Assembly (NCBI RefSeq): GCF_002573715.1 | Contig: NZ_PDHM01000003.1 | Coordinates: forward strand, 926-64,925 | Direction: 5' to 3' | From: Paenibacillus sp. EZ-K15 | Lineage (GTDB): Bacteria > Bacillota > Bacilli > Paenibacillales > Paenibacillaceae | Length of the DNA: 64,000 nt | In this document: in pieces, positions 1 through 8,159 of the stretch | How positions within the stretch are numbered: the first letter of the stretch is position 1 | Layout of the letters: every line of letters starts with the position of its first letter | The notes under the pieces: generated by a model | Told to the model about the DNA's origin: nothing | Databases searched by the model: none | Seen by the model: the letters and a program-made list of their open reading frames with translations, nothing else | Program-made: the position numbers and the translations under genes

Positions 1-7
1 TCCGAAG

Positions 8-36
8 AGTCGTCAACGTTGTTGACGGCTCTTTTT
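8..36 (+). terminator. Rho-independent terminator of an upstream gene
   Basis: The arms at 8-17 and 21-30 pair over 10 bp with one G-T pair around a 3-base loop, and TTTTT follows at 32-36. It ends a gene lying left of the window. Confidence 0.8.
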
Positions 37-89
37 GTGTTGTTTTTAAGCTGTTTTTCTCTAATGTAACTGGACTTAGAGAGAAGGCA

Positions 90-120
90 TTGTCGCTTGC
101 ACTGGGTGTTATGCTAAAAT
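90..120 (+). promoter_or_regulatory. Candidate promoter of the PucR-type regulator
   Basis: There is a TTGTCG at 90-95 and a TAAAAT at 115-120 preceded by TGC, an extended -10. The 19-base spacer is long, so the extended -10 carries most of the weight. It lies about 30 bases ahead of the start codon at 152. Confidence 0.35.
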
Positions 121-151
121 AAGAAAAAACGATAAAGTGGTGGAGTCATCA

Positions 152-1366
152 ATGGTGGAGATGGAGCACATCGTTCAGAAACTAGAGCAGACCTTGGGTA
201 CCTCACTCGGTTTAAAAACATTGAATGCTCAGGAAGCAGCATGGTTAACAAAACTAATAGCGACCTCACCGCCATTCGGTGATCGGATGGGTCATGAGGA
301 AAGAGCCCAGGGGGCTAGTAGCCGTGAAGAAAACAGAACCTCACACCAATCACGAAGGGTTCACGGCGCCTATGTGCACAAGAACCTTGGTGAGATTTGG
401 ATTCCTGTGAATCAACAGGATCCTAGTCGGGTAATTGTAGCGAATCAGAGTGCTTTGACGGAGTCGGAGATTGGGCTTATAACTCTACTATTGTCGAGCC
501 TTCAGGATACGACACCAGGGGTAGTGTCCAAGAGTGCCGGTAAGGTTGAAGAAGAACGACGCGCCCAACAGTTGGGTGGTTGGTTAAAGGAACGCCTGCA
601 AGCCGGGGAACTGCTTGCTGAATTGCCAGAGGAAATGTGGATTCGGACAAGCTTGACGGAGGACATGGTTCCCTTTCTTCTTATTCATGAGAGCGAGCAC
701 GCCCCTACTCCAAGTTATAAGGCACTGCATCGGTTATTGCGCAGCTATTTTGGCGGGGACATCATTCTGGTGCCACTGCTTGATAAGGAATGGATTATCT
801 TAGCGAACCAGGAATTGCTGGACGGTATAACGACGGATGATAAAGAGGATGCTTCGGTGGAAGGCGATCAAGATTTGCTCTCCTTATTCTGTATGGGGCT
901 CTATGAGCTGATTTCAACGGAATGGGTGGGGGATTTCCATATCTCGGCGATACCGGCAGTTAATGCCCTGCATGCTCTGCCACAGACCGTTAGCATGTTA
1001 AGAGAGACCATGACCATCGGCCGTACCTTCCAGGTAAAGGAACATATCCATCTGTCGACCGGGCTTCATCTGGAGCGCCTGGTCTATAGCATTCCCGAGT
1101 ACCAACGCAATCAATTTCTGCGAGAGTACGCTGCCGGACATACCGATTTATTCGAGGATAGTGAGACCTTGTCAACGCTGGAGTCTTTTTTCGAATTGGA
1201 TTGTAACGTGAGCGAGACGGCCAAGCACCTATATATTCACCGTAACACGCTGCTATACCGCCTGGATAAGATCAAACAGGAGACGGGGCTTGATGTTCGC
1301 AGCTTCAGTGATGCGGTTTTAGTGAAAATAACGCTTCTATTGTATAAAGTGACGAAAAGGAAATAG
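152..1366 (+). CDS. PucR/CdaR-type transcriptional regulator
   Basis: This is a 404-residue protein. The last 60 residues carry the PucR-type C-terminal helix-turn-helix, visible as YIHRNTLLYRLDKIKQETGL, which is the hallmark of the sugar-diacid and purine regulator families. The N-terminal 300 residues match no sensor domain I can name with certainty. The ATG at 152 is chosen because GGTGGAG (139-145) sits 6 bases ahead of it; an in-frame GTG at 137 lies upstream of that ribosome site. It stands alone between a terminator and the ABC ATPase gene. In Bacillales such regulators often respond to a small carbon acid, but the ligand here is unknown. Regulation of the neighbouring ATPase is possible but not shown. 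Confidence 0.8.
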   Translation: MVEMEHIVQKLEQTLGTSLGLKTLNAQEAAWLTKLIATSPPFGDRMGHEERAQGASSREENRTSHQSRRVHGAYVHKNLGEIWIPVNQQDPSRVIVANQSALTESEIGLITLLLSSLQDTTPGVVSKSAGKVEEERRAQQLGGWLKERLQAGELLAELPEEMWIRTSLTEDMVPFLLIHESEHAPTPSYKALHRLLRSYFGGDIILVPLLDKEWIILANQELLDGITTDDKEDASVEGDQDLLSLFCMGLYELISTEWVGDFHISAIPAVNALHALPQTVSMLRETMTIGRTFQVKEHIHLSTGLHLERLVYSIPEYQRNQFLREYAAGHTDLFEDSETLSTLESFFELDCNVSETAKHLYIHRNTLLYRLDKIKQETGLDVRSFSDAVLVKITLLLYKVTKRK

Positions 1367-1474
1367 GTTTTTTGTGCAGATTGTGTATAGCAAGTCAGGT
1401 GCCTATGGGGTAATATAAGATTATAAATTAATTGTATTCGATTTCATAACATTCATATGAGGGGGCAAATGCAC

Positions 1475-2599
1475 ATGGCTGGTGTACGCTTAGAGCATAT
1501 TTACAAAAAGTATGCAGGTGCGGATAAAGCAACTGTAATTGACGTTAATCTGGATATTAAAGATAAAGAATTCTTGGTATTGGTAGGTCCTTCCGGTTGC
1601 GGTAAGTCCACGACATTGCGTATGATCGCAGGTCTTGAGGAAATTTCTGAGGGTAAACTTTACATTGGCGACCGCGTTGTTAACGATGTAGCACCTAAAG
1701 ATCGTGACATCGCGATGGTATTCCAATCCTACGCCTTGTATCCACATATGAACGTATATCAGAACATGGCATTCGGTTTGAAACTCCGTAAAGTGAAGAA
1801 AGACGAAATCGATAAACGTGTACGTGAAGCAGCGAAAATCCTGGATATCGAGCATTTGCTTGAGCGTAAACCAAAAGCTCTGTCCGGTGGTCAGCGTCAG
1901 CGTGTTGCCTTGGGTCGTGCGATTGTCCGTGATCCGCAAGTCTTCTTGATGGATGAGCCGCTTTCCAACTTGGATGCGAAACTCCGCGGTCAGATGCGTG
2001 CCGAAATTACAAAGCTGGTTAAGCGTCTTGAAACCACTTGTATCTATGTAACGCATGACCAAACAGAAGCTATGACGATGGGTGACCGTATCGTTGTTAT
2101 GCAAGACGGCATTATTCAACAAGCGGATTCCCCAGAGCAACTGTACAACAATCCGAACAACCTGTTCGTTGCTGGTTTCATCGGTTCCCCAACCATGAAC
2201 TTCATCAACGGTAAATTGTCCGAGCAAAACGGTGGCGTATACTTCACTTCCCAGGGCTTGAACGTTCAAGTTCCAGGCGGTAAAGCACAATTGCTCAAAA
2301 ATAAATCCATGATTGGCAAAGAAGTAATCATGGGTGTTCGTCCGGAAGATATTCATGAAGAGCCAGTATTCCTGGAAGCTTCCCCGAACACGATCTTCTC
2401 TGCAAAAGTCGATGTAACCGAGAACCTTGGTCACGAAATGCTCTTGTACTTGAGCGGATTGGGCTCCGATACAGTTATCGGCCGCGTAGACGGACGTTCG
2501 ACTACTCGCGAAAGCGACAATGTAAAATTGGCACTCGACATGAACAAAGTTCATATCTTTGATAAAGAGTCTGAATTGAACGTATTGCTGGAAGACTAA
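1475..2599 (+). CDS. msmX: Multi-sugar ABC transporter ATPase, MsmX/UgpC type
   Basis: This 374-residue cytoplasmic ATPase powers carbohydrate ABC importers. The Walker A GPSGCGKST is at residues 38-46. The signature LSGGQRQR and Walker B FLMDEP follow near residues 135 and 155, and the C-terminal TOBE-like regulatory domain runs from about 240. The start at 1475 is favoured because GAGGGGG (1459-1465) lies 9 bases upstream; the ATGs at 1457 and 1469 are too close to it or ahead of it. Codon choice is strongly biased (CGT, GGT, AAA), suggesting high expression. No permease or binding protein is adjacent. In Bacillus, MsmX serves several importers that lack their own ATPase. The importer at 24.8-28.0 kb in this window has none, so a partnership is a reasonable inference. 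Confidence 0.93.
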   Translation: MAGVRLEHIYKKYAGADKATVIDVNLDIKDKEFLVLVGPSGCGKSTTLRMIAGLEEISEGKLYIGDRVVNDVAPKDRDIAMVFQSYALYPHMNVYQNMAFGLKLRKVKKDEIDKRVREAAKILDIEHLLERKPKALSGGQRQRVALGRAIVRDPQVFLMDEPLSNLDAKLRGQMRAEITKLVKRLETTCIYVTHDQTEAMTMGDRIVVMQDGIIQQADSPEQLYNNPNNLFVAGFIGSPTMNFINGKLSEQNGGVYFTSQGLNVQVPGGKAQLLKNKSMIGKEVIMGVRPEDIHEEPVFLEASPNTIFSAKVDVTENLGHEMLLYLSGLGSDTVIGRVDGRSTTRESDNVKLALDMNKVHIFDKESELNVLLED

Positions 2600-2622
2600 T
2601 CTTCAGCAATCGGGATCTCTTG

Positions 2623-2652
2623 AAAACCGCCCCCTCAAGGGGCGGTTTTTTT
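2623..2652 (+). terminator. Rho-independent terminator after msmX
   Basis: AAAACCGCCCC and GGGGCGGTTTT pair almost perfectly around a short loop and are followed by a T run to 2652. It isolates the ATPase gene as a single transcription unit. Confidence 0.92.
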
Positions 2653-2906
2653 AGGAGAAAAAGACAATAATCATGGTAGTATTTACGCCTAGAAAAAGGT
2701 TTGGGGCGTCTTTCGCAGTTGCTAGTAGAAGTATTCGATGGGTAGCAATCTATTTAAAGCAGCTAACCCAGAGGCGGGAAATAAATAGAGTCCCATGCCT
2801 TTTCTAATAAAACATGACATTAATATTATTCAAGTTGTAGTACCGCAATAGTAGTGGAAGTCACCCCCATATAAGCCTAATGTCGCAATGGAGTAGCCGG
2901 TTAGAA
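2653..2906. other. Intergenic stretch, nothing recognised
   Basis: I see no gene, riboswitch consensus or mobile-element end here. A 44-codon reading frame (2673-2807) lacks a spaced ribosome site and is not accepted. An imperfect inverted repeat, GGGTAGC with GCTAACCC, spans about 2740-2770 but has no T run. Together with the sequence up to 3138, this is the long leader side of the hprK operon. Confidence 0.5.
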
Positions 2907-2935
2907 TTGCATTCATTGGCTTTTTTCGATAAGAT
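2907..2935 (+). promoter_or_regulatory. Candidate promoter of the hprK operon
   Basis: TTGCAT (2907-2912) and TAAGAT (2930-2935) are separated by 17 bases. Both hexamers are imperfect. It would give a leader of about 200 bases before hprK. There are other AT-rich candidates closer to the gene. Confidence 0.35.
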
Positions 2936-3138
2936 AAGCACAAAGCAAGGGATACATAAGTATGGGACATACGGAATGTTGAAGCATATTTCATGTGAAT
3001 TTCCAGATCGCTGATAAGGCTTATACAGATTATTTACTTTAGAAAATATCGAATATGGAATATATCATCCAATACGGGCCGTGTATAAGACGGTTGCGTT
3101 GTGATGTCAACATACAATGGAAGAAGAGGGGTAAGACC

Positions 3139-4077
3139 ATGGCCAAGAAAGTGAAGGTATCCGAGCTGGTCCAGCAGTTTCAGTTGGAGGTCATCGCAGG
3201 TGAGGAAGGCTTAAAACGTCAGATTACAACGGACGATCTGAATCGCCCGGGATTGGAAATGGCCGGTTATTTTGAATACCATCCGCGGGAACGGGTCCAG
3301 CTTCTGGGGCGCACGGAGTTGGCTTTCTTCGGGATGCTGAAGCCGGAAGAGCGTAAAGAGCGGATGCGCAGCCTGTGCACGGAAGAAACACCTTGCATCG
3401 TGGTTACACGTTCCTTGGAAGTGCCGGAGGAACTGGTGGAACTCGGGAATGAGAGAGGTTTGCCTGTCCTGCGCAGCAGCATGGCGACAACCATTCTGAC
3501 AAGCCGATTCACAAGCTTCCTGGAACGCAAACTCGCACCAACTACAACCATCCACGGGGTATTGTGCGATGTTTATGGCGTGGGGATGCTGATAACAGGC
3601 TCAAGCGGTATCGGGAAAAGCGAGACGGCACTGGAGCTCGTCAAACGCGGACACCGATTAATTGCGGACGATGCGGTGGAGATACGTCAGACATCGGATT
3701 TTCAGCTTCACGGTACGGCGCCGGAGCTCATTCGCCATCTTCTGGAGATCCGCGGAGTCGGTATTATTAATGTAATGACGTTGTTCGGTGCAGGAGCCGT
3801 TCGGAACAATAAACGGATTACGCTTGTTGTTCGATTGGAAGCCTGGCAGCAGGATAAACAGTATGATCGACTGGGGTTAGATGAAGAAACAACTCGAATT
3901 ATTGAGACGGACATCCCTCTGGTCACCATTCCGGTTCGTCCAGGACGTAACCTTGCGGTTATTATTGAAGTGGCAGCTATGAACTACAGACTGAAACAAA
4001 TGGGACTGAATGCTGCGCTGCAGTTTACGAACAAGCTGACAGCAACGATCGCTGAAGATATGGACGATTTGGACTAG
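3139..4077 (+). CDS. hprK: HPr kinase/phosphorylase
   Basis: HprK phosphorylates HPr of the phosphotransferase system on a serine, and removes that phosphate by phosphorolysis. P-Ser-HPr is the co-repressor for CcpA, so this is the central switch of carbon catabolite control in Firmicutes. The 312 residues match the usual length (about 310). The P-loop GSSGIGKSE is at residues 154-162, followed by the family motif ending GHRLIADD. The N-terminal domain (1-130) is also typical. The ATG at 3139 follows AAGAAGAGGGG at a good distance; an in-frame start at 3055 has no ribosome site. It is the first gene of an hprK-lgt-ppaX-yvoF operon in the same order as in Bacillus subtilis. Confidence 0.97.
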   Translation: MAKKVKVSELVQQFQLEVIAGEEGLKRQITTDDLNRPGLEMAGYFEYHPRERVQLLGRTELAFFGMLKPEERKERMRSLCTEETPCIVVTRSLEVPEELVELGNERGLPVLRSSMATTILTSRFTSFLERKLAPTTTIHGVLCDVYGVGMLITGSSGIGKSETALELVKRGHRLIADDAVEIRQTSDFQLHGTAPELIRHLLEIRGVGIINVMTLFGAGAVRNNKRITLVVRLEAWQQDKQYDRLGLDEETTRIIETDIPLVTIPVRPGRNLAVIIEVAAMNYRLKQMGLNAALQFTNKLTATIAEDMDDLD

Positions 4078-4097
4078 GACTAGGGAGGTTATAAGTG

Positions 4098-5231
4098 ATG
4101 CAAACATTGCTCATCGATCCGGTGGTGTTCTCCATCGGATCGCTGCGTGTTCATTGGTATGGCTTGATTTTAGGGCTGGGTGCTTTGGTGGGGCTGTTGC
4201 TGGCGATTCGCGAGGGGAAGCGTTTTGGCATTCCGCAGGAGTTCTTTATGGATTTGGTATTGCTTGGCGTACCTTCGGCAATTATTGGTGCACGTATTTA
4301 TTATGTAGCATTTAAATGGGAAGATTATAAGGACAACTTCCTGGACGTGTTCAAAACATGGAATGGCGGGATTGCGATATTTGGTGCTCTCATCGGGGCT
4401 ATTATCTGCGCTTTGATCTTTGTACATAGAAGAGGCTACTCATTCTGGCGGATTGCTGATATCTGTGCTCCGTCTCTGTTGGCCGGCCAAATCATTGGTC
4501 GCTGGGGGAATTTCGTTAACCAGGAGGCCTATGGCGGTCCTGTCAGCGAATCCTTTTTACGGGGGCAGCTGCACCTGCCTGATTTCATCGTCAATCAAAT
4601 GAATGTACAAGGCGTATTCCATCATCCTACCTTCCTATACGAATCCTTATGGAACTTGGTGGGTATTGTCATACTGCTTATTCTTCGCAGACAGAAATTC
4701 CTGCGCGCAGGCGAGCTCTTCATCGGATATTTCATCTGGTATTCCATCGGCCGATTCTTCATTGAAGCGGTGCGCACGGACAGTTTGGCGTTCCAAGGCG
4801 CAGCCGGACTTGCCGACTTCATTAACAATACGTTATGGGCACCGATGACTTGGATGGGCTTTGAACTGGGCCATCTGGATCCGGCCTACGGCAATATTCG
4901 GATTTCTCAGCTGCTGTCGGTGTTGATTGTCATTGCAGGCATCATACTGATCATTGTGCGCCGTGTAACGGGTCGCGCCAATGTGCGTTATTTGGACCCC
5001 ATCGTGTCAACGAAGACCGGAGCAGGCCCTACGCCTGAAGCGGACCTTCAGACCAATAAAGCCGCGAAGTCATCTGCGCAGGCACCTGTTAAGCAGGACA
5101 AACCGGCAGCAGAGCCAGCAGAGACGGCTGACAAAAGCACTCTAACCCAAGTCCAGGAGACGGAAGTCAAACCGTCCCCAGTAGAAGATACTCCGGCAAT
5201 AAAACCAGATACGGAGGACAAAAAGGAGTAG
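4098..5231 (+). CDS. lgt: Prolipoprotein diacylglyceryl transferase, with long C-terminal tail
   Basis: Lgt moves a diacylglyceryl group from phosphatidylglycerol to the lipobox cysteine of prolipoproteins in the cytoplasmic membrane. The multi-pass core carries the Lgt signature GRWGNFVNQEAYG at residues 134-146, including the conserved arginine R135. The ATG at 4098 follows AGGGAGGT (4082-4089) by 8 bases. The protein is 377 residues, whereas family members are mostly 260-290. The extra 85-90 residues after the last membrane segment (from about codon 290) are rich in Pro, Ala, Glu and Lys and look disordered. Its stop codon lies just after the ppaX ribosome site, so translation is probably coupled. 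Substrates in this window include the lipoproteins at 26681 and 44160-45167. Confidence 0.96.
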   Translation: MQTLLIDPVVFSIGSLRVHWYGLILGLGALVGLLLAIREGKRFGIPQEFFMDLVLLGVPSAIIGARIYYVAFKWEDYKDNFLDVFKTWNGGIAIFGALIGAIICALIFVHRRGYSFWRIADICAPSLLAGQIIGRWGNFVNQEAYGGPVSESFLRGQLHLPDFIVNQMNVQGVFHHPTFLYESLWNLVGIVILLILRRQKFLRAGELFIGYFIWYSIGRFFIEAVRTDSLAFQGAAGLADFINNTLWAPMTWMGFELGHLDPAYGNIRISQLLSVLIVIAGIILIIVRRVTGRANVRYLDPIVSTKTGAGPTPEADLQTNKAAKSSAQAPVKQDKPAAEPAETADKSTLTQVQETEVKPSPVEDTPAIKPDTEDKKE

Positions 5232-5238
5232 TTGCAGC

Positions 5239-5889
5239 ATGATCGAAACCGTACTGTTTGATTTGGACGGAACCATTATTGATACGAATGAATTGATTAT
5301 CTCGTCGTTTCTGCATGTCTTCGAGGCTCAGGCCCCGGGACCGCTAACCAGGGAGCAGATCATTCCACATATGGGAACCACGCTGGAACAGCAGCTGCAG
5401 GCTTTCTCGGGAGGCGTCGAGGATGTTAGTCCGCTTGTCAAAGCCTACCGCTCCTTCAACACGCTTCATCATGATGAGATGGTTAAACCGTTCCCCCATG
5501 TAAATGAAGTCGTGGAGCGTCTTCATCGTCACGGGCTTTCACTGGGGATCGTAACGACGAAGATTCGTCCCTCCACGATGATGACTTTGGAGAAGTACGA
5601 TCTGGAGCGCTTCATGTCGGCGATTGTGACGGTGAACGACGTCGAGCATCCGAAACCGCATCCTGAGCCCGTTCTGACGGCGATCGAGCGGCTGGGCGCC
5701 AATCCGGCTACGACATTGATGATCGGGGACAGTCCGGTCGACATTCAATCTGCCAAGGCGGCGGGCGTGAAGGCCGCCGCCGTAGCTTGGTCCCTGAAGG
5801 GTGAGCAGAAGCTGATGGAGTATGGTCCGGATTATGTTTTAATGGATATGAAAGACCTGTATGAGATCGTAGGACTTCAAGAGGAATAG
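5239..5889 (+). CDS. ppaX: Pyrophosphatase PpaX (HAD family)
   Basis: PpaX hydrolyses the pyrophosphate released when HprK dephosphorylates P-Ser-HPr, and so pulls that reaction forward. The 216 residues equal the B. subtilis length. HAD motif I is the DLDGT near residues 8-12, motif II lies in GIVTTK, and motif IV is the GDSPVD near 155. AAAAGGAG (5221-5228) sits 10 bases before the ATG. It follows lgt with a gap of 7 bases, as in the B. subtilis operon, and this context separates it from generic phosphoglycolate phosphatases of the same fold. Confidence 0.93.
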   Translation: MIETVLFDLDGTIIDTNELIISSFLHVFEAQAPGPLTREQIIPHMGTTLEQQLQAFSGGVEDVSPLVKAYRSFNTLHHDEMVKPFPHVNEVVERLHRHGLSLGIVTTKIRPSTMMTLEKYDLERFMSAIVTVNDVEHPKPHPEPVLTAIERLGANPATTLMIGDSPVDIQSAKAAGVKAAAVAWSLKGEQKLMEYGPDYVLMDMKDLYEIVGLQEE

Positions 5890-5902
5890 GAGTTTTGGCA
5901 GC

Positions 5903-6409
5903 ATGGCCAGAAAGGTTACCCGTTATCCTGTAGAAGGGCCCAACGCGCTATGGCAAATCTACCGCACCGTGAGCCCGTTCAAGGGCGTCAAGAACTTCAT
6001 CTTTATCCAGTTGGCCCGCTATTGCCCTATCCTGCCCTTGAAGAACTGGATATACCGCCATATGCTCGGGATGAAGGTGGGGAGGCATACCGCGTTTGGA
6101 TTGATGGTCATGGTGGATGTGTTTTTTCCGGAGAAAATATCTATCGGCGAGAATTCGGTGATCGGCTACAATACAACGATTCTTGCTCATGAGTATTTAA
6201 TAAAGGAATATCGCCTGGGTGAAGTGCGGATCGGGGAGAACGTGCTCATCGGCGCGAACACTACGATTTTGCCTGGCGTAACGATCGGAGATGGAGCGGT
6301 TGTTGCTGCAGGGTCTGTCGTACATAAAGATGTGGCACCGGGTGTTTTTGTAGGCGGCAATCCATTGCGAGAGCTGAAGAGGACATCGACGGAAAGTGAG
6401 TCAATTTGA
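5903..6409 (+). CDS. yvoF: Hexapeptide-repeat acyltransferase, YvoF type
   Basis: A 168-residue protein whose C-terminal half shows hexapeptide repeats of a left-handed beta helix ([30 protein letters not shown]), as in maltose/galactoside O-acetyltransferases. The substrate is unknown. It is the fourth gene of the hprK operon, 13 bases after ppaX, which is the place of yvoF in B. subtilis. GGAG ahead of the ATG supports the start. A terminator-like hairpin follows. The link to the HPr kinase pathway is positional only. Confidence 0.88.
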   Translation: MARKVTRYPVEGPNALWQIYRTVSPFKGVKNFIFIQLARYCPILPLKNWIYRHMLGMKVGRHTAFGLMVMVDVFFPEKISIGENSVIGYNTTILAHEYLIKEYRLGEVRIGENVLIGANTTILPGVTIGDGAVVAAGSVVHKDVAPGVFVGGNPLRELKRTSTESESI

Positions 6410-6491
6410 GGTAATGTGACAAGTTAGGTTCTCAAGCTACCTGAATTATTGTAGAATGAGTAGAGGATAACATGACACAAAGCGATTCCAT

Positions 6492-6527
6492 AGTCCCCGG
6501 GGTATGATAGCCTTGAGGGACTTTTTT
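6492..6527 (+). terminator. Terminator-like hairpin after the hprK operon
   Basis: AGTCCC (6492-6497) pairs with GGGACT (6517-6522), and a TTTTTT run follows. The loop of 19 bases is large, so strength is uncertain. Confidence 0.6.
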
Positions 6528-6590
6528 GCCCGCCCATCCTTATACATTGACTCTATGAAAATACTTGAAATCAAGGAGGCGACGCCTGAC

Positions 6591-7817
6591 ATGAGTGCAA
6601 CGCTGAACAAGAAGGAAAGGCTCCCGCAGCTCGATATTTATCGTGCGCTGGCCATCCTGGGCGTGCTTCACGTTCATGCGACTTCATTTGCAACAGTTGA
6701 TGCGATTGATTCGCGATTCTATTATATTATTAATTTTTTGAACATTTTCTTTAAATATGGTACACCTTCGTTTATATTCCTAAGCAGCTTCGTGCTGTTC
6801 TATAACTATGCGGACCGGCCTCTGACCAAGGATCTGATCAAAAACTTCTACAAACGGCGGCTCTTGTATATTTTGCTGCCTTATGTGTTGTTCTCGATCA
6901 TCTATTTCTTTGTACGGATGTATCAGAACGGGTTGCTCAACAGCTCATTTGATCTATGGGCACAGATGCCGCTTTTCTTTGAACGTTTAATTCGGGGGCA
7001 GAACTATACGCACTTATATTTTGTATTTATCAGTTTGCAGTTCTATATCCTGTTCCCGATCTTCCTTAAGCTGTTCAAATCGTCCCGGTTTCTTGTACGG
7101 TGGGCGGTTCCCATCGGGTTCCTGCTTCAATGGGGCTTTATCATTTGGAATAAATACGAGCTTCAATACACGTTTAAAGGAAGCTTGGCCATCTCGTATT
7201 TAGCCTACTATATGCTGGGTGCTTATCTGGCGATGAATTACGACAAATTCAAGGGTTGGCTTACGTCATCCTGGAAAAAGCAGACTTCAGGTCAAAGAGC
7301 AGGTACGGTCGTGTTATGGGCCGGTTGGCTCGCAATGGCACTGACACATGTGCAGATTTGGTACAATCAGAGATTGCATGGTGCCAAATATGACTCCCTG
7401 TTGTACGAGCTGTTATGGAATCTGCACACGGTTTTCTCCGCGATTGTGCTGATGCAGCTGGCCAGCTGGCTGTATAACAGCGGTTGGAAACTCATCGTGA
7501 AGGTGCTGACGCGGATTGGCGAGCTGTCCTTCGCGATCTATCTAGTGCACCCTCTTTGGCTGTTCCTGTATCGGGAGTACGATCTCAAGCTAAATCCGGT
7601 AACCGATGATTATCTCATCTGGATATATGGCGGCATGGTAACTGCATTGATCGTCAGTGCGCTGGTGGTGCAAACCGTGTTCCGGTGGGTTCCGGGCTCC
7701 TGGATGCTGCTCGGCAGCGTTCCGCGATCTTTGAAGCCATCATCTAAAGCACCGAAAGCACCAACGCAGAGAAAAGACACCGTTACAGGCGACAGCAAAA
7801 AATCAGTAGATCTATAA
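6591..7817 (+). CDS. Membrane O-acyltransferase, acyltransferase-3 family
   Basis: A 408-residue integral membrane protein with about ten hydrophobic segments. It opens with QLDIYRALAILGVLHVHATS, the conserved region of acyltransferase-3 (OafA/YfiQ-like) enzymes that acetylate or succinylate cell-surface polysaccharides or export modified sugars. The histidine in HVHATS fits the catalytic region. The last 35 residues are polar and lysine-rich. The ATG at 6591 follows AAGGAGG (6573-6579); an upstream in-frame ATG at 6504 lies inside the preceding terminator and is not accepted. It has its own terminator. The acceptor polymer is unknown. Confidence 0.87.
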   Translation: MSATLNKKERLPQLDIYRALAILGVLHVHATSFATVDAIDSRFYYIINFLNIFFKYGTPSFIFLSSFVLFYNYADRPLTKDLIKNFYKRRLLYILLPYVLFSIIYFFVRMYQNGLLNSSFDLWAQMPLFFERLIRGQNYTHLYFVFISLQFYILFPIFLKLFKSSRFLVRWAVPIGFLLQWGFIIWNKYELQYTFKGSLAISYLAYYMLGAYLAMNYDKFKGWLTSSWKKQTSGQRAGTVVLWAGWLAMALTHVQIWYNQRLHGAKYDSLLYELLWNLHTVFSAIVLMQLASWLYNSGWKLIVKVLTRIGELSFAIYLVHPLWLFLYREYDLKLNPVTDDYLIWIYGGMVTALIVSALVVQTVFRWVPGSWMLLGSVPRSLKPSSKAPKAPTQRKDTVTGDSKKSVDL

Positions 7818-7860
7818 CCATAGCAGGCATACTTTTTTCTTTTTTATCATTATGAAGCAA

Positions 7861-7889
7861 AGCCGTCCGGCAATCGGGCGGCTTTTTTT
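7861..7889 (+). terminator. Rho-independent terminator
   Basis: AGCCGTCCG (7861-7869) pairs with CGGGCGGCT (7875-7883) with one G-T pair, followed by seven T. It ends the acyltransferase unit. Confidence 0.9.
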
Positions 7890-8052
7890 GCATTATGCCG
7901 TCGCTGGACATAGCAGAGGTTCGCTCATAGACAAGTAAGCCACTCCAGCATGTTCTTGTGTTACAATTATACCCATAAGTTAAGAGGATTCTTTGGCGGC
8001 TAAGGCGGATTACAACGGAGAACGATACATAGCAGGACGCATTCATGATCCA

Positions 8053-8082
8053 TTGACGATCAGGCAGGGTTCATGGTAATAT
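8053..8082 (+). promoter_or_regulatory. Candidate promoter of the histidine operon
   Basis: TTGACG (8053-8058) and TAATAT (8077-8082) are 18 bases apart. The predicted start near 8089 gives a leader of about 70 bases. The remaining 7890-8052 shows no gene and no T-box. Confidence 0.65.
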
Positions 8083-8116
8083 AGCCAATATCCTTTAATT
8101 TATTAGCAAGGTACCA

Positions 8117-8132
8117 CTTTACCATAGTAAAG
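8117..8132 (+). promoter_or_regulatory. Perfect inverted repeat in the his leader
   Basis: CTTTAC, CATA and GTAAAG form an inverted repeat with 6-base arms, 35 bases after the -10 and 27 bases before hisZ. It could be an operator or a small RNA hairpin; ACTTTTCT follows. No regulator can be assigned. Confidence 0.4.
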
Positions 8133-8159
8133 ACTTTTCTGAATTTGAGGTGGAGCGTC

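Noticed and set aside
1490..2554. 354-codon open frame opposite msmX
   Set aside because: It mirrors the biased codons of a clearly real ATPase gene, has no ribosome site and gives no recognisable protein.
2673..2807. 44-codon frame after the msmX terminator
   Set aside because: No ribosome site at a usable distance and no protein-like pattern.
6504..6590. Upstream start of the acyltransferase-3 gene
   Set aside because: It begins within a terminator hairpin; AAGGAGG fits the ATG at 6591.
8106..8122. T-box-like GTGGTACC on the minus strand in the his leader
   Set aside because: It is on the wrong strand for hisZ, there is no minus-strand gene for it to control, and no specifier or antiterminator structure is seen.
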